Source: Eudoraea sp. (GTDB lineage Bacteria; Bacteroidota; Bacteroidia; Flavobacteriales; Flavobacteriaceae). From it: 10,655 nt of DNA. This document shows, in pieces, positions 1 to 7,528 of this stretch (position 1 is its first letter; every line of letters begins with the position of its first letter). The notes beneath the pieces were generated by a model. The model was not told where the DNA came from. It did not search any database and worked only from the letters and a program-made list of their open reading frames with translations. The stretch spans positions 1 through 10,655 of the forward strand of contig JABDQS010000138.1 of NCBI GenBank assembly GCA_013042125.1, written 5' to 3'. The translations under genes were made by a program, and so were the position numbers.

Positions 1-677
1 TCTAACTTATCTAACAAAGAGATCTCTTCACCCAATACCTCAGCCCCCATTCCTAACTGTGGGATAGGATTCCCTGTCATCTGGATAGATATAAAAATAG
101 CCGGAACCATAAAGGCAAAGATCAGTACGCAATATTGGGCCACCTGAGTATAGGTAATACCCTTCATCCCACCCAAAACAGCATAAAATAGTACAATGAT
201 CATCCCGATCATAACACCGGTATTAATGGGGACTTCTAAAAATCGTGAAAATACCAGGCCCACTCCGCGCATTTGTCCTGCCACATAGGTGAAGGATACC
301 AACAAGGCACAAACCACTGCCACCGTTCTGGTAATATTTGAATAATAGCGGTCTCCAATAAAGTCGGGCACAGTAAACTTCCCGAACTTTCGAAGATATG
401 GGGCCAGAAGAAGGGCCAGAAGTACATAACCTCCTGTCCATCCCATAAGATATACGGAACCGTCGTAGCCGGTAAAGGATAGAAGGCCTGCCATGCCTAA
501 AAATGATGCTGCAGACATCCAATCGGCTGCTGTAGCCAATCCGTTAGCCAGTGCAGGCACGTGCCCTCCGGCTATATAAAAATCGCTTGTTGAACTTGCC
601 CTGGACCAAATAGCAATTCCTATATAGATAGAAAATGAAATGATGACCAGAACCAGGGTCCAACTTTGTACGTCCAT
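1..677 (-). CDS. Sodium:solute symporter, VC_2705 / acetate-permease-like subfamily (partial, C-terminus outside window)
   Basis: Inner-membrane secondary transporter of the sodium:solute symporter (SSS) family, probably importing a short monocarboxylate such as acetate with Na+. The ATG at 675-677 opens a frame that stays open to the left edge, giving 225 residues of a protein usually about 550-600 long. Hydrophobic segments are visible at about residues 6-24, 48-70, 75-95, 115-136, 153-171 and 178-198. The family hallmarks are FYIAGG (33-38), ATAADWMSAASFLGMAG (48-64) and VLGGMKGITYTQ (167-178). The ATADWMSA-type block resembles ActP and especially the VC_2705 subfamily. The DUF4212 gene ends 28 nt upstream, which is the classic partner arrangement of this subfamily and supports the assignment. 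The substrate is inferred from family; only the family is well supported by the sequence. Confidence 0.9.
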   Translation of the reverse strand, partial: MDVQSWTLVLVIISFSIYIGIAIWSRASSTSDFYIAGGHVPALANGLATAADWMSAASFLGMAGLLSFTGYDGSVYLMGWTGGYVLLALLLAPYLRKFGKFTVPDFIGDRYYSNITRTVAVVCALLVSFTYVAGQMRGVGLVFSRFLEVPINTGVMIGMIIVLFYAVLGGMKGITYTQVAQYCVLIFAFMVPAIFISIQMTGNPIPQLGMGAEVLGEEISLLDKL

Positions 678-705
678 TGTTTAGGTGGTTGGTTTTGAGA
701 AATGA

Positions 706-966
706 TCAATCATCATATCCATATTTTTTATCGAGTTTGTTCATCAATCGAACATAGACAAAAATGAGGATCACAAAGACATAAATTGAACCTTGCTGGG
801 CAAACCAGAATCCAAGCCCGAATCCACCGATACTGAATGTATTCAGCGCATCCTTAAAAAGAATCCCTGCACCAAAAGAGACAATAAACCATATACTTAA
901 CAGGATAATTAAGTAGCGTACGTTTTCTTTCCAATAGGCGGTTGCCTTCTTTTGTTTAGTATCCAT
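706..966 (-). CDS. DUF4212 small membrane protein (sodium/solute symporter small subunit)
   Basis: An 86-residue protein with a charged N-terminus, two transmembrane segments (about residues 18-36 and 57-74) and a charged, probably cytoplasmic, tail ending in KKYGYDD. The opening AYWKENVRYL, the stretch SFGAGILF and the block GGFGLGFWFAQQGSIYVFV are typical of the DUF4212 family. These proteins are regularly encoded directly before VC_2705-type symporters and are annotated as their small subunit, a position comparable to YjcH (DUF485) beside ActP. The symporter starts 28 nt downstream on the same strand, so the pair is probably one transcript. Its biochemical role (stability, coupling or regulation of the transporter) is not established. 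No terminator was seen between the CPXCG gene and this one, so some read-through from the efflux operon is possible. Confidence 0.9.
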   Translation of the reverse strand: MDTKQKKATAYWKENVRYLIILLSIWFIVSFGAGILFKDALNTFSIGGFGLGFWFAQQGSIYVFVILIFVYVRLMNKLDKKYGYDD

Positions 967-1059
967 TCCCGGTTTGTGAGGTATGCCAGGAGCAAAATAC
1001 TAAATTATCCGGGATTTGCTTCCCTGAAAGAGTTTAATCGAATAAGAATTGAAATAAAT

Positions 1060-1242
1060 TTATTGTTCAAGGGATATCGCCTGGAACCCTTGAAGTTCCT
1101 GATCACTGAATTGGGCCGTTATTTCGATCGGATTACAACAAACTTCACAGTCTTCCACATAGCTTTGGGTAGTGACGGAAGTATCTAAGAGCATTGAGAT
1201 CTCTTCCCAGCAATACGGGCATTGAAAAAAATGTTCGAGCAT
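1060..1242 (-). CDS. CPXCG-motif cysteine-rich small protein
   Basis: A 60-residue protein whose cysteines fall in two clusters: C8-P-Y-C11 near the N-terminus and D31-C32-E33-V34-C35-C36 about 20 residues later. The layout (FFQCPYCWEEI, a middle with SYVEDCEVCCNPI, then a short acidic tail) matches the Cys_rich_CPXG family of predicted zinc-ribbon-like proteins. The ATG lies 8 nt after the stop of the TolC-type gene and on the same strand, so it is probably the last cistron of the efflux operon. The second residue of the first knuckle pair is followed by W rather than the more common G; the metal-binding cysteines are kept. The function of the family is unknown. A metal-binding or redox role is inferred only from the cysteines. 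The small size gives moderate uncertainty, but the motif and spacing make a chance frame unlikely. Confidence 0.85.
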   Translation of the reverse strand: MLEHFFQCPYCWEEISMLLDTSVTTQSYVEDCEVCCNPIEITAQFSDQELQGFQAISLEQ

Positions 1243-1250
1243 TGGTCCGC

Positions 1251-2600
1251 TTATAGTTCCACGTTCAACAATTGTCCGGTGAGTTGCAGCAATTGTATCT
1301 CCGCCAGTTTCGCATCGTATTTGGCAAGGTTTTTATTGGTTTGGGCATTGAGCAGGTTGATCTGTGCCTGCCGAAATTCTATGGAGGTGATCCTTCCCAA
1401 TTGAAATTGTTCTTTGGACCTTTCAAAATTATTTTCGTTGGTGATCACATTTTGTTCCTGAATTGCATAGATATTTAAACGATTTTGATAAATATCCAGG
1501 GCATTCAGGATGTCGCGATCTACCTCTAATTCTATTTGTTTCTTTAACAATTCCTGGTTCTCATAAGCGATCTTTGCATTCTTTATCCGTACGGTAGTTC
1601 CACCGCCATCGAACAAATTCCATGTTAATGAGGCTCCAACATTAAAGTTATAGGTCTCGTTATTTGTTCCCGGAAAAAAGGCCGAAGCAGCACTTTGGTT
1701 CAAATTCCATCCATAGGAACCATTAAGACCTATTGTTGGCAAATATCCTGACCTGTTTATCTTGATATCATACTCGTTGATAAGCAGATTCTTTTTTGTT
1801 TGCAGCAGGGCCACATTATTTTCTTTGGCTTCAGAGATATAGTCATCTAACTGTAACCTGGGGATAAAAACAACTACTGTGTCTACCTTAAAATTATCAT
1901 TCAGATTTTGATTTAGAACCACGTTCAAATCACGTTTTGTATTGGACAATTGTTGCCGGGCATTTAACAAGTTTATACTATCGTTGGTAACGTCTACCTG
2001 GGCATTCAAAATATCGAGTTTTGTATTCTGTCCAAATTCAAACGCATATTCTGCCCGGGTTATCCTGTCCTTGGATATCTCCATGGCCTGCTTAAATACA
2101 TTGACATTTTCTGATAGTCGGGCCACTTCAAAATATATACTCAACAATTGAAGTACGGTATTTTCAATGGTTTCCCTGGCCTGTAATTCTGAAAGTTGGT
2201 ACTGTTCTTTGAGGCTTTTATAATTGTAAAAGCGCCCCAGGCCATCAAATAAGGTATAGTTCAAGGAAAGACTTGAATTATAACGTTGGGCCTCAGCTTT
2301 ATTGAGCTCTACATCGGGTCTTGGATCTCCATTCTCCAAAACTTGTCCCGGAAATTCAATGGTAGCATCGTCCCTATTATAGGTAGCACCGGCACTTCCC
2401 GTTAATGTAGGTAAGAACCCTGTATTCAGGATACTTTGGTTGTTCTCGGCAATCTCTACCTGATTCCTGGCCACTTTAATTCCAAAATTGTTATACAAGG
2501 CCGTGGATACGGCGTCGTCCTTTAACAATAGTTGTTCCTGTGCTCTAGTACTTATCACTGTAAATACTAATAGCATAAAAATTGCTTGGTACTTCCTCAT
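1251..2600 (-). CDS. TolC-family outer-membrane efflux channel
   Basis: Outer-membrane component of the tripartite efflux pump, expected to form a trimeric beta-barrel with a long periplasmic alpha-tunnel. The 449-residue length is normal for the OEP family. A signal peptide is visible (MRK, hydrophobic 6-17, likely cleavage after A20 in TRA/QEQ). The internal duplication typical of the family is clear: GFLPTLTG (61-68) pairs with GYLPTIGL (285-292), YTLFDGLG (115-122) pairs with WNLFDGGG (327-334), and FGQNTKLDILNAQ (189-201) pairs with LGRITSIEFRQAQ (401-413). Helical segments rich in N, Q and L separate them. Its ATG shares one base with the stop of the RND permease gene (TAATG), which suggests translational coupling, and the CPXCG gene follows after 8 nt. 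No lipobox is present, so it is not a lipoprotein of the NodT/OprM type. Confidence 0.95.
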   Translation of the reverse strand: MRKYQAIFMLLVFTVISTRAQEQLLLKDDAVSTALYNNFGIKVARNQVEIAENNQSILNTGFLPTLTGSAGATYNRDDATIEFPGQVLENGDPRPDVELNKAEAQRYNSSLSLNYTLFDGLGRFYNYKSLKEQYQLSELQARETIENTVLQLLSIYFEVARLSENVNVFKQAMEISKDRITRAEYAFEFGQNTKLDILNAQVDVTNDSINLLNARQQLSNTKRDLNVVLNQNLNDNFKVDTVVVFIPRLQLDDYISEAKENNVALLQTKKNLLINEYDIKINRSGYLPTIGLNGSYGWNLNQSAASAFFPGTNNETYNFNVGASLTWNLFDGGGTTVRIKNAKIAYENQELLKKQIELEVDRDILNALDIYQNRLNIYAIQEQNVITNENNFERSKEQFQLGRITSIEFRQAQINLLNAQTNKNLAKYDAKLAEIQLLQLTGQLLNVEL

Positions 2601-5600
2601 TACTTAGTGTCCTCCAGTTCTTTTTCTAAATCTTTTTTCGGGTCTGAAGCATCCGAACCATTAGATTGGTCCTTAAGGAGCTTGGTTACCATTTGGTCCT
2701 GCAGATGAACCCCCTCTTTTTGCTCCTTTATTGCTCGTTCTACTTCTTCTTTTGTGATAACATTGCCTGTCGCCAACCATTTTGTACCCACTTTCACCTT
2801 ATTACTAAAGGACAGAAAGATAGGTAACATGATCAACGTAAGGACCGTGGCAAAACCAATACCATATGCAATAGAAATGGCCATTGGAATTAAAAACTGG
2901 GCCTGTCTGCTTTGTTCAAATATTAGTGGAGCAAGACCAGCGGCCGTCGTTAGGGATGTTAAGAAAATGGCCCTGAACCTCGATCTACCTGCCTCAAATA
3001 TGGCATCGTCAAAATTCATCCCACTTCGCAGATTACTATTGAATTTCCCAATAAGTACCAAGCCATCATTTACCATGATCCCGATCAGTGCAATGATCCC
3101 TAACATTGACAATATGTTCATAGGAAAATTATGGATCCAATGACCCCATGCTACCGCTGTTAAACTAAACGGAATAAGGATCAGTAACATCAAAGGCTGA
3201 CTAAAACTCCGGAACGTAAAGGCAATGGTCACATATATTAGGAATAGTACTGTTAGCCCTACAAACTGAAGCGAGTCCACGAGTTTTCCGGCTTCCCTGT
3301 TCTGCCCTTCATAGGAAGCTGACACGGTGGGATATCTGGATTGTATCTCCGGCATGATCTCGGTCCGGATCTCTGTCATTATATCTGTTGCACTGGTAGT
3401 TTGTGCATCTTTCAGATCGGCGGAGATTTGAATTTCACGTTGTCCGTCCAAATGATTTATGGCAACCTCGCCTCGTTCAATAGTGTAGTTTGCGATCTCT
3501 TTTAAGGGTACCCTGCTTCCATTGGGTGCAACGATGCGCATTTCATCCAAATCTGTTATGGAAGATCTGTTTTCCCTGTCGTAACGTACCCAAACACGAA
3601 TCTCATCTTGCCCTCGTTGAAATCGTTGCGCCTGTGTACCAAAAAAGCCCGCTCTAACCTGGTTCATTACGGTCCTTAGGTCTAATCCAAGTAAATAGGC
3701 ATTTTCCTTCAGCTCTAAACGTATCTCTTTAATACCTGCCGGATCATTATCTGCCACATCCTTTAATTCCGAATTACTAAGTAGCGCATTTTTCAGATCG
3801 TTTTTGGCACCTTTCAGTTCATCAATATTGTAGCCTAATAAAGAAACGGAAACGGGATCGCCTCCAAAATTACCTCCTGATCCGTAAATTAGACTTTCAA
3901 CTCCTATAACAGGGCCTACCAATTCCCTTAAACGAGTAGATACCATATCGGAACGTATCTCATCCGGACGTTCTTCCCCTGGCAACAAATTAATGGTAAG
4001 TGTTGCTGTAGATGAACCCGGGCCCACATTCTTTATTACATTTTCGTAAAGGATCTTATCCGTTCCCTTGAGATATTGCTCTGTCAACTCCTGATTTACG
4101 ATCTCAGCCTTTTCTTCTATTACGCTAATAATAGAATCTGTAACCTTTTCATTGGTCCCATTGGGCATTTGCAGGCTTACCTGTACCCTGTCACTCGCTA
4201 TTTGCGGAAAAAATGCGGTACGTATAATGCCCCCTCCAACAGATCCCAACGTTAATATCAGAGCAAAAACGAAAATAGAAAATGTAAGTAATTTGTACTT
4301 AAGTGCAAACCGCAGGGAAGGACTGTACATCTTATCCCTGGACCAGGCCATGGCACGATCACCTGCTTGATTTATAACCCTTAATTTAGAGAATACCTTG
4401 CCGATCCCTGTCTTGGGTTTCTTATCGATAGGGTGCAAGGCCTTGGAGTGCGCCAAATGCGCAGGTAGTATGATCAGTGCTTCAATTAAGGAAACAACAA
4501 GTGTGAGTATTACAATAACAGATACTTCTCCAAAGAATTCACCTATTCTACCATCGAGGAACAGGAAAATGGAAAAGGCCAAAACTGTTGTAATAATAGC
4601 TGAAACTATAGGAGGAAGCACTTCCATGGTACCATCAATAGCTGCCTGAACCGGGGTCTTCCCTTTTTCGTAATGCTGATAAATATTCTCGGCTATCACA
4701 ATTCCGTCATCAACCAGTATACCGATCACGATGATCATCCCGAAAAGCGATAAGACATTGATGGTCACATCAAAATACCCGGCAAAAATAAACATCCCCA
4801 AAAAGGATATTGGCAAGCCAAAAGCCACCCAGAATGCCAATCTTGTATTAAGGAACAAGGATAGGAAAATAAGGACAAGCGTCATCCCCATAAGGGCATT
4901 CTCGGTAAGTAATTTGGTACGTTCCGTCAGGGTAACGGATAAGTCGCTCACCACATTTAACTTAACGTTATTGTATTTCTGATTAAACTCTTCAATATAG
5001 TTTCTGACCTTTTCGGCAGAAGAAATAAGGTCTTCTGTATTTGTACTGGTTATGGTCGTACTTACGGAGAGATTCCCGTTAAAATAAGAGGCATTGGGGG
5101 TTTCGGAAAAACGATCCCTGACAATAGCCACATCCTTTAGCCTGATTGTTTGTCCGGAGGCATCTGCCCGTATGATCACATTGGAGAGTTCATCCCCATA
5201 GTAGGATCTGTTATTGGCCCTGATAAGATACTCCTCTGCATCGGTCTTTATGTTACCCCCGGTAACCAGAATATTGGCGTTTGAAACGGCTTGTGCCACC
5301 TCGGTAAAAGACATACCATACGCCAGTAGATTATTTTCATTAACCGCAATTTCTATCTCTTCTTGCGGATATCCTGAAATATTTATCTGGGATATCCCCT
5401 CAATAGACCTTATATCGTTCTCTATTTGACGTCCTATCTGTTTTAAAGTTGCCAGAGGAATATCTTCACCGCTTATGGCAAAGCTGATGGTCTGCCTGAC
5501 CACTTCTAATTTGGAGACGACCAGGGGTTCCATACCTGTAGGGAACGTTGGCACACGGTCTACCGCATTTTTTACTTGCAGGAGCATAAAATCTACGTCC

Positions 5601-5899
5601 CTCCCTTTTTCGATCTCTACATTGATGCTGCCACTATTTTCCCTGGAAGTAGAGGTTACCCTATCTACACCTTCCAGCCCTTTTAAATTATCTTCGATTT
5701 TCAGGACGATCCCTTCTTCGATCTCTTGTGGTGAGGCTCCCGGATAGGTTATGTTTACTGAGATATTCTTTGAATCGGTGAGTGGAAAAAAGGAGGATTT
5801 TAAGGATAATACCCCTACAATTCCAAATATGAAAAAGGCAATGATCACAACATCGACCGCCACATGATACTTTATGAAATACGCAATTACTTTTCTCAT
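2600..5899 (-). CDS. RND-family efflux permease (AcrB/MexB-like superfamily)
   Basis: Inner-membrane proton-driven transporter of the efflux pump, 1099 residues, close to AcrB/CusA size plus an extra tail. The expected plan is visible: TM1 at about 10-32, a periplasmic porter loop to about 335, TM2-6 (about 336-480), TM7 (about 536-558), a second porter loop to about 873, and TM8-12 (about 875-1032). Family motifs include FFPLTD (37-42), YPGASPQEIEEGI (52-64) and, in TM4, GILVDDGIVIAENI (393-406), where D397-D398 correspond to the AcrB proton-relay pair D407/D408. In TM10 the sequence is GIMVNDGLVL (940-949), so AcrB K940 is replaced by N944, followed by D945. Residues 1034-1099 form a long charged, probably cytoplasmic, tail. 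The start overlaps the adaptor stop by 4 nt (ATGA) and the stop overlaps the TolC start by 1 nt. Hydrophobic drugs or toxic amphiphiles are more likely substrates than metal ions, because no CusA-like methionine relay is obvious; this is inference. Confidence 0.95.
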   Translation of the reverse strand: MRKVIAYFIKYHVAVDVVIIAFFIFGIVGVLSLKSSFFPLTDSKNISVNITYPGASPQEIEEGIVLKIEDNLKGLEGVDRVTSTSRENSGSINVEIEKGRDVDFMLLQVKNAVDRVPTFPTGMEPLVVSKLEVVRQTISFAISGEDIPLATLKQIGRQIENDIRSIEGISQINISGYPQEEIEIAVNENNLLAYGMSFTEVAQAVSNANILVTGGNIKTDAEEYLIRANNRSYYGDELSNVIIRADASGQTIRLKDVAIVRDRFSETPNASYFNGNLSVSTTITSTNTEDLISSAEKVRNYIEEFNQKYNNVKLNVVSDLSVTLTERTKLLTENALMGMTLVLIFLSLFLNTRLAFWVAFGLPISFLGMFIFAGYFDVTINVLSLFGMIIVIGILVDDGIVIAENIYQHYEKGKTPVQAAIDGTMEVLPPIVSAIITTVLAFSIFLFLDGRIGEFFGEVSVIVILTLVVSLIEALIILPAHLAHSKALHPIDKKPKTGIGKVFSKLRVINQAGDRAMAWSRDKMYSPSLRFALKYKLLTFSIFVFALILTLGSVGGGIIRTAFFPQIASDRVQVSLQMPNGTNEKVTDSIISVIEEKAEIVNQELTEQYLKGTDKILYENVIKNVGPGSSTATLTINLLPGEERPDEIRSDMVSTRLRELVGPVIGVESLIYGSGGNFGGDPVSVSLLGYNIDELKGAKNDLKNALLSNSELKDVADNDPAGIKEIRLELKENAYLLGLDLRTVMNQVRAGFFGTQAQRFQRGQDEIRVWVRYDRENRSSITDLDEMRIVAPNGSRVPLKEIANYTIERGEVAINHLDGQREIQISADLKDAQTTSATDIMTEIRTEIMPEIQSRYPTVSASYEGQNREAGKLVDSLQFVGLTVLFLIYVTIAFTFRSFSQPLMLLILIPFSLTAVAWGHWIHNFPMNILSMLGIIALIGIMVNDGLVLIGKFNSNLRSGMNFDDAIFEAGRSRFRAIFLTSLTTAAGLAPLIFEQSRQAQFLIPMAISIAYGIGFATVLTLIMLPIFLSFSNKVKVGTKWLATGNVITKEEVERAIKEQKEGVHLQDQMVTKLLKDQSNGSDASDPKKDLEKELEDTK

Positions 5900-7029
5900 T
5901 GTTCAATATTTTGAGCGGTCTCCCCCTGATATACTTTTACCAACATCCCCGCATAGGCCCCTACTACCGGTTTGGTAATAATTGTGATGCCTTCCGGCAC
6001 TTCTTTTAACACCACTTTCTTATCTGAAAAATAGACTGGTTTTACATCGATCAGATCTAGGATTGTGTCGCGTACTACAAATATCTTATCATTTTCCAAA
6101 AGCAAGTTTCTGTCTATTTCAATAGCATTAGACTCTTGTTTTGCATTTAAATTTGCCTCTAAATACATACCTTCCTTTAACTCGCTATCACTTACTTCAA
6201 TAAATGCCTTTATGGTTTGAGATGCCAGATCTATTCTTCCATTTATCCTGGTAACTTTACCCTTATATGTTTTGGAGCGATCTAAGGTGACCAGGTTTAC
6301 CACTTCCCCAACTTTCAATAGATCACTGAAGGTTTTACTTACGGCAACCTCTAATTCGTAAACATCTGTATTTATAAATTCACCAAGTTTTTGACCAGAT
6401 CTTACCAAAGATCCTTCTGTGACCAATGCTTCTGTTAGAATGCCCTTAAAAGGTGCTTTTATGGTGTATTTACTTAAGCGTTGCTCAAGATTTTTGACGT
6501 TGTAATAGTTGGTTAGAATCCCACGACCGGAAATAAAGTACTTCTCGTTTTCCGATGTCATCTCGGGCAGTGAAGGCGTTGTTTTGTTCAGATCAAAATT
6601 AGAGAGGTACGATTGCCATTTGGGATACACCTCGGGATAGTCTAACCTCAGATCTGGCATAATGGAGGTTATTAAATTGTATAAATTGCTTTTCGCAGAT
6701 TGCACACTTGCATAGTATTCAGAGGCATCGATCCGAATTATAGTTTCACCAGCGCTGTATGGCTGACCTGTTTTAAAGAGTTTATTGCCTTTTTTGAAAA
6801 CACCTTGTACCTCAGCAAAAAGCTCTACCCTTCGTTTGGCGATAAGATTGCCATTTGCAGGTACAATAATATCCACGGTACCGTTGTTAACCGTTTGCGT
6901 GAAAACGGTCTTCACTACTTTTTCCACCTTAGCTTTTGGCCGTGTTTTACTATCAACTATCTGTTTCGATAAAAAGATTCCTAATACTATTATCAGGACA
7001 CCTACTATTGATAAAATAATTTTTCTCAT
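5896..7029 (-). CDS. RND efflux periplasmic adaptor (membrane fusion protein)
   Basis: Adaptor that bridges the RND permease and the outer-membrane channel. It has 377 residues with an N-terminal membrane anchor (hydrophobic 4-20 followed by SKQIVDSK) and no lipobox, so it is probably held by an uncleaved helix. The order is: lipoyl half-domain at about 52-102 (VPANGNLIAKRRVELFAEVQG, then AGETIIRID), a helical hairpin at about 103-187, the second lipoyl half at 188-218 (YTIKAPFKGILTEALVTEG...SGQKLGEF), a beta-barrel at about 222-297 and a membrane-proximal domain at the C-terminus. The hairpin is interrupted by a Pro/Asp/Tyr-rich stretch at about 125-160 instead of a continuous coiled coil. 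The gene begins 7 nt after the marR stop and overlaps the permease start by 4 nt. Function follows from family and context; the substrate is unknown. Confidence 0.94.
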   Translation of the reverse strand: MRKIILSIVGVLIIVLGIFLSKQIVDSKTRPKAKVEKVVKTVFTQTVNNGTVDIIVPANGNLIAKRRVELFAEVQGVFKKGNKLFKTGQPYSAGETIIRIDASEYYASVQSAKSNLYNLITSIMPDLRLDYPEVYPKWQSYLSNFDLNKTTPSLPEMTSENEKYFISGRGILTNYYNVKNLEQRLSKYTIKAPFKGILTEALVTEGSLVRSGQKLGEFINTDVYELEVAVSKTFSDLLKVGEVVNLVTLDRSKTYKGKVTRINGRIDLASQTIKAFIEVSDSELKEGMYLEANLNAKQESNAIEIDRNLLLENDKIFVVRDTILDLIDVKPVYFSDKKVVLKEVPEGITIITKPVVGAYAGMLVKVYQGETAQNIEQ

Positions 7030-7036
7030 TGTTGTC

Positions 7037-7501
7037 TTATTGTGATGCTATTTCTAACGTAAAATTATCCTGAATCTGTTTCAGAATTTCGATCATTCTT
7101 TGAATTTCTGATTTGCTGATATCCTTTTCCAGGATATCTATGGCTTTTTGTATAATAGGTCTGGTATTCCGGAATACTTCCCTGCCGCCTTCGGTGAGAT
7201 AAACAAGGTTCACCCGTTTGTCCAGATCATGCTGTCTTCTAATGATGTACCCCTTGCGTTCCATCTTGGCCAATAATCTGGCCATGGATGATTTATCCCG
7301 CCAAGTTAAATTCGCCAATTCATTCTGAGTAAGTCCATCCTCATGATGTAGTTTCTTAAGAACGATCATTTGTTCTTTGCTTACATCCAAACCATGCTGC
7401 TGAAAGGCTTCATGTAAAAAGTAATCTACGATTTTTGTGGTTTTCCCAATCCATGGACCCAGGGACTTCTCCAGATCTATGTCGATTTCCATTTCTTGCA
7501 T
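7037..7501 (-). CDS. MarR-family transcriptional regulator, probable repressor of the efflux operon
   Basis: A 154-residue dimeric winged-helix regulator. Helix 1 and the C-terminal helices (about 15-36 and 110-150) form the dimer part. The winged helix lies at about 56-106: LTQNELANLTWRDKSSMARL, with the recognition helix at about 68-80, then KMERKGYIIRRQ and the wing DLDKRVNLVYLTEGG, which carries the D-K-R version (94-96) of the conserved MarR wing motif. It is the first gene of the efflux operon, with the adaptor starting 7 nt after its stop. A perfect palindrome lies 28 nt upstream of its ATG, which fits autorepression that is lifted by a ligand, as known for MarR and many efflux-linked relatives. 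No cysteine is present in the protein, so OhrR-type thiol sensing is ruled out. An in-frame ATG three codons later (7490-7492) is an alternative start; see the -7 element. The ligand is unknown. Confidence 0.93.
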   Translation of the reverse strand: MQEMEIDIDLEKSLGPWIGKTTKIVDYFLHEAFQQHGLDVSKEQMIVLKKLHHEDGLTQNELANLTWRDKSSMARLLAKMERKGYIIRRQHDLDKRVNLVYLTEGGREVFRNTRPIIQKAIDILEKDISKSEIQRMIEILKQIQDNFTLEIASQ

Positions 7502-7505
7502 GAGG

Positions 7506-7513
7506 CAAAACTA
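7506..7513 (-). promoter_or_regulatory. Candidate Bacteroidota -7 promoter element before the marR-efflux operon
   Basis: On the minus strand this reads TAGTTTTG, an exact match to the Bacteroidota consensus TAnnTTTG. The last G is only 4 nt before the annotated marR ATG, so transcription starting from it would give a leaderless or nearly leaderless mRNA, or initiation at the second ATG (7490-7492). The nearest upstream TTG (-33 element) is 25 nt away, inside the palindrome, which is a little longer than the usual spacing. A weaker alternative with one mismatch, TATGGTTG at 7539-7546, would give a more ordinary leader of roughly 35 nt. Confidence 0.45.
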
Positions 7514-7528
7514 GGTGATTATTAATTA

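Noticed and set aside
223..522. Minus-strand 99-codon frame inside the symporter
   Set aside because: It is out of frame with the recognisable symporter protein, which covers the same bases with clear family motifs.
1053..1064. 12-bp palindrome AATAAATTTATT at the end of the CPXCG gene
   Set aside because: Pure AT sequence overlapping the stop codon, with no GC stem and no T-tract; it is likely chance rather than a terminator.
952..1188. Plus-strand open frame bridging the DUF4212 and CPXCG genes
   Set aside because: It overlaps both recognised genes on the opposite strand and shows no domain or promoter; the minus-strand CPXCG motif explains the region better.
2754..3143. Plus-strand open frame of 129 codons opposite the RND permease 3' part
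   Set aside because: It is antisense to transmembrane segments of the permease, and its composition is simply the complement of hydrophobic codons; no independent evidence for a gene.
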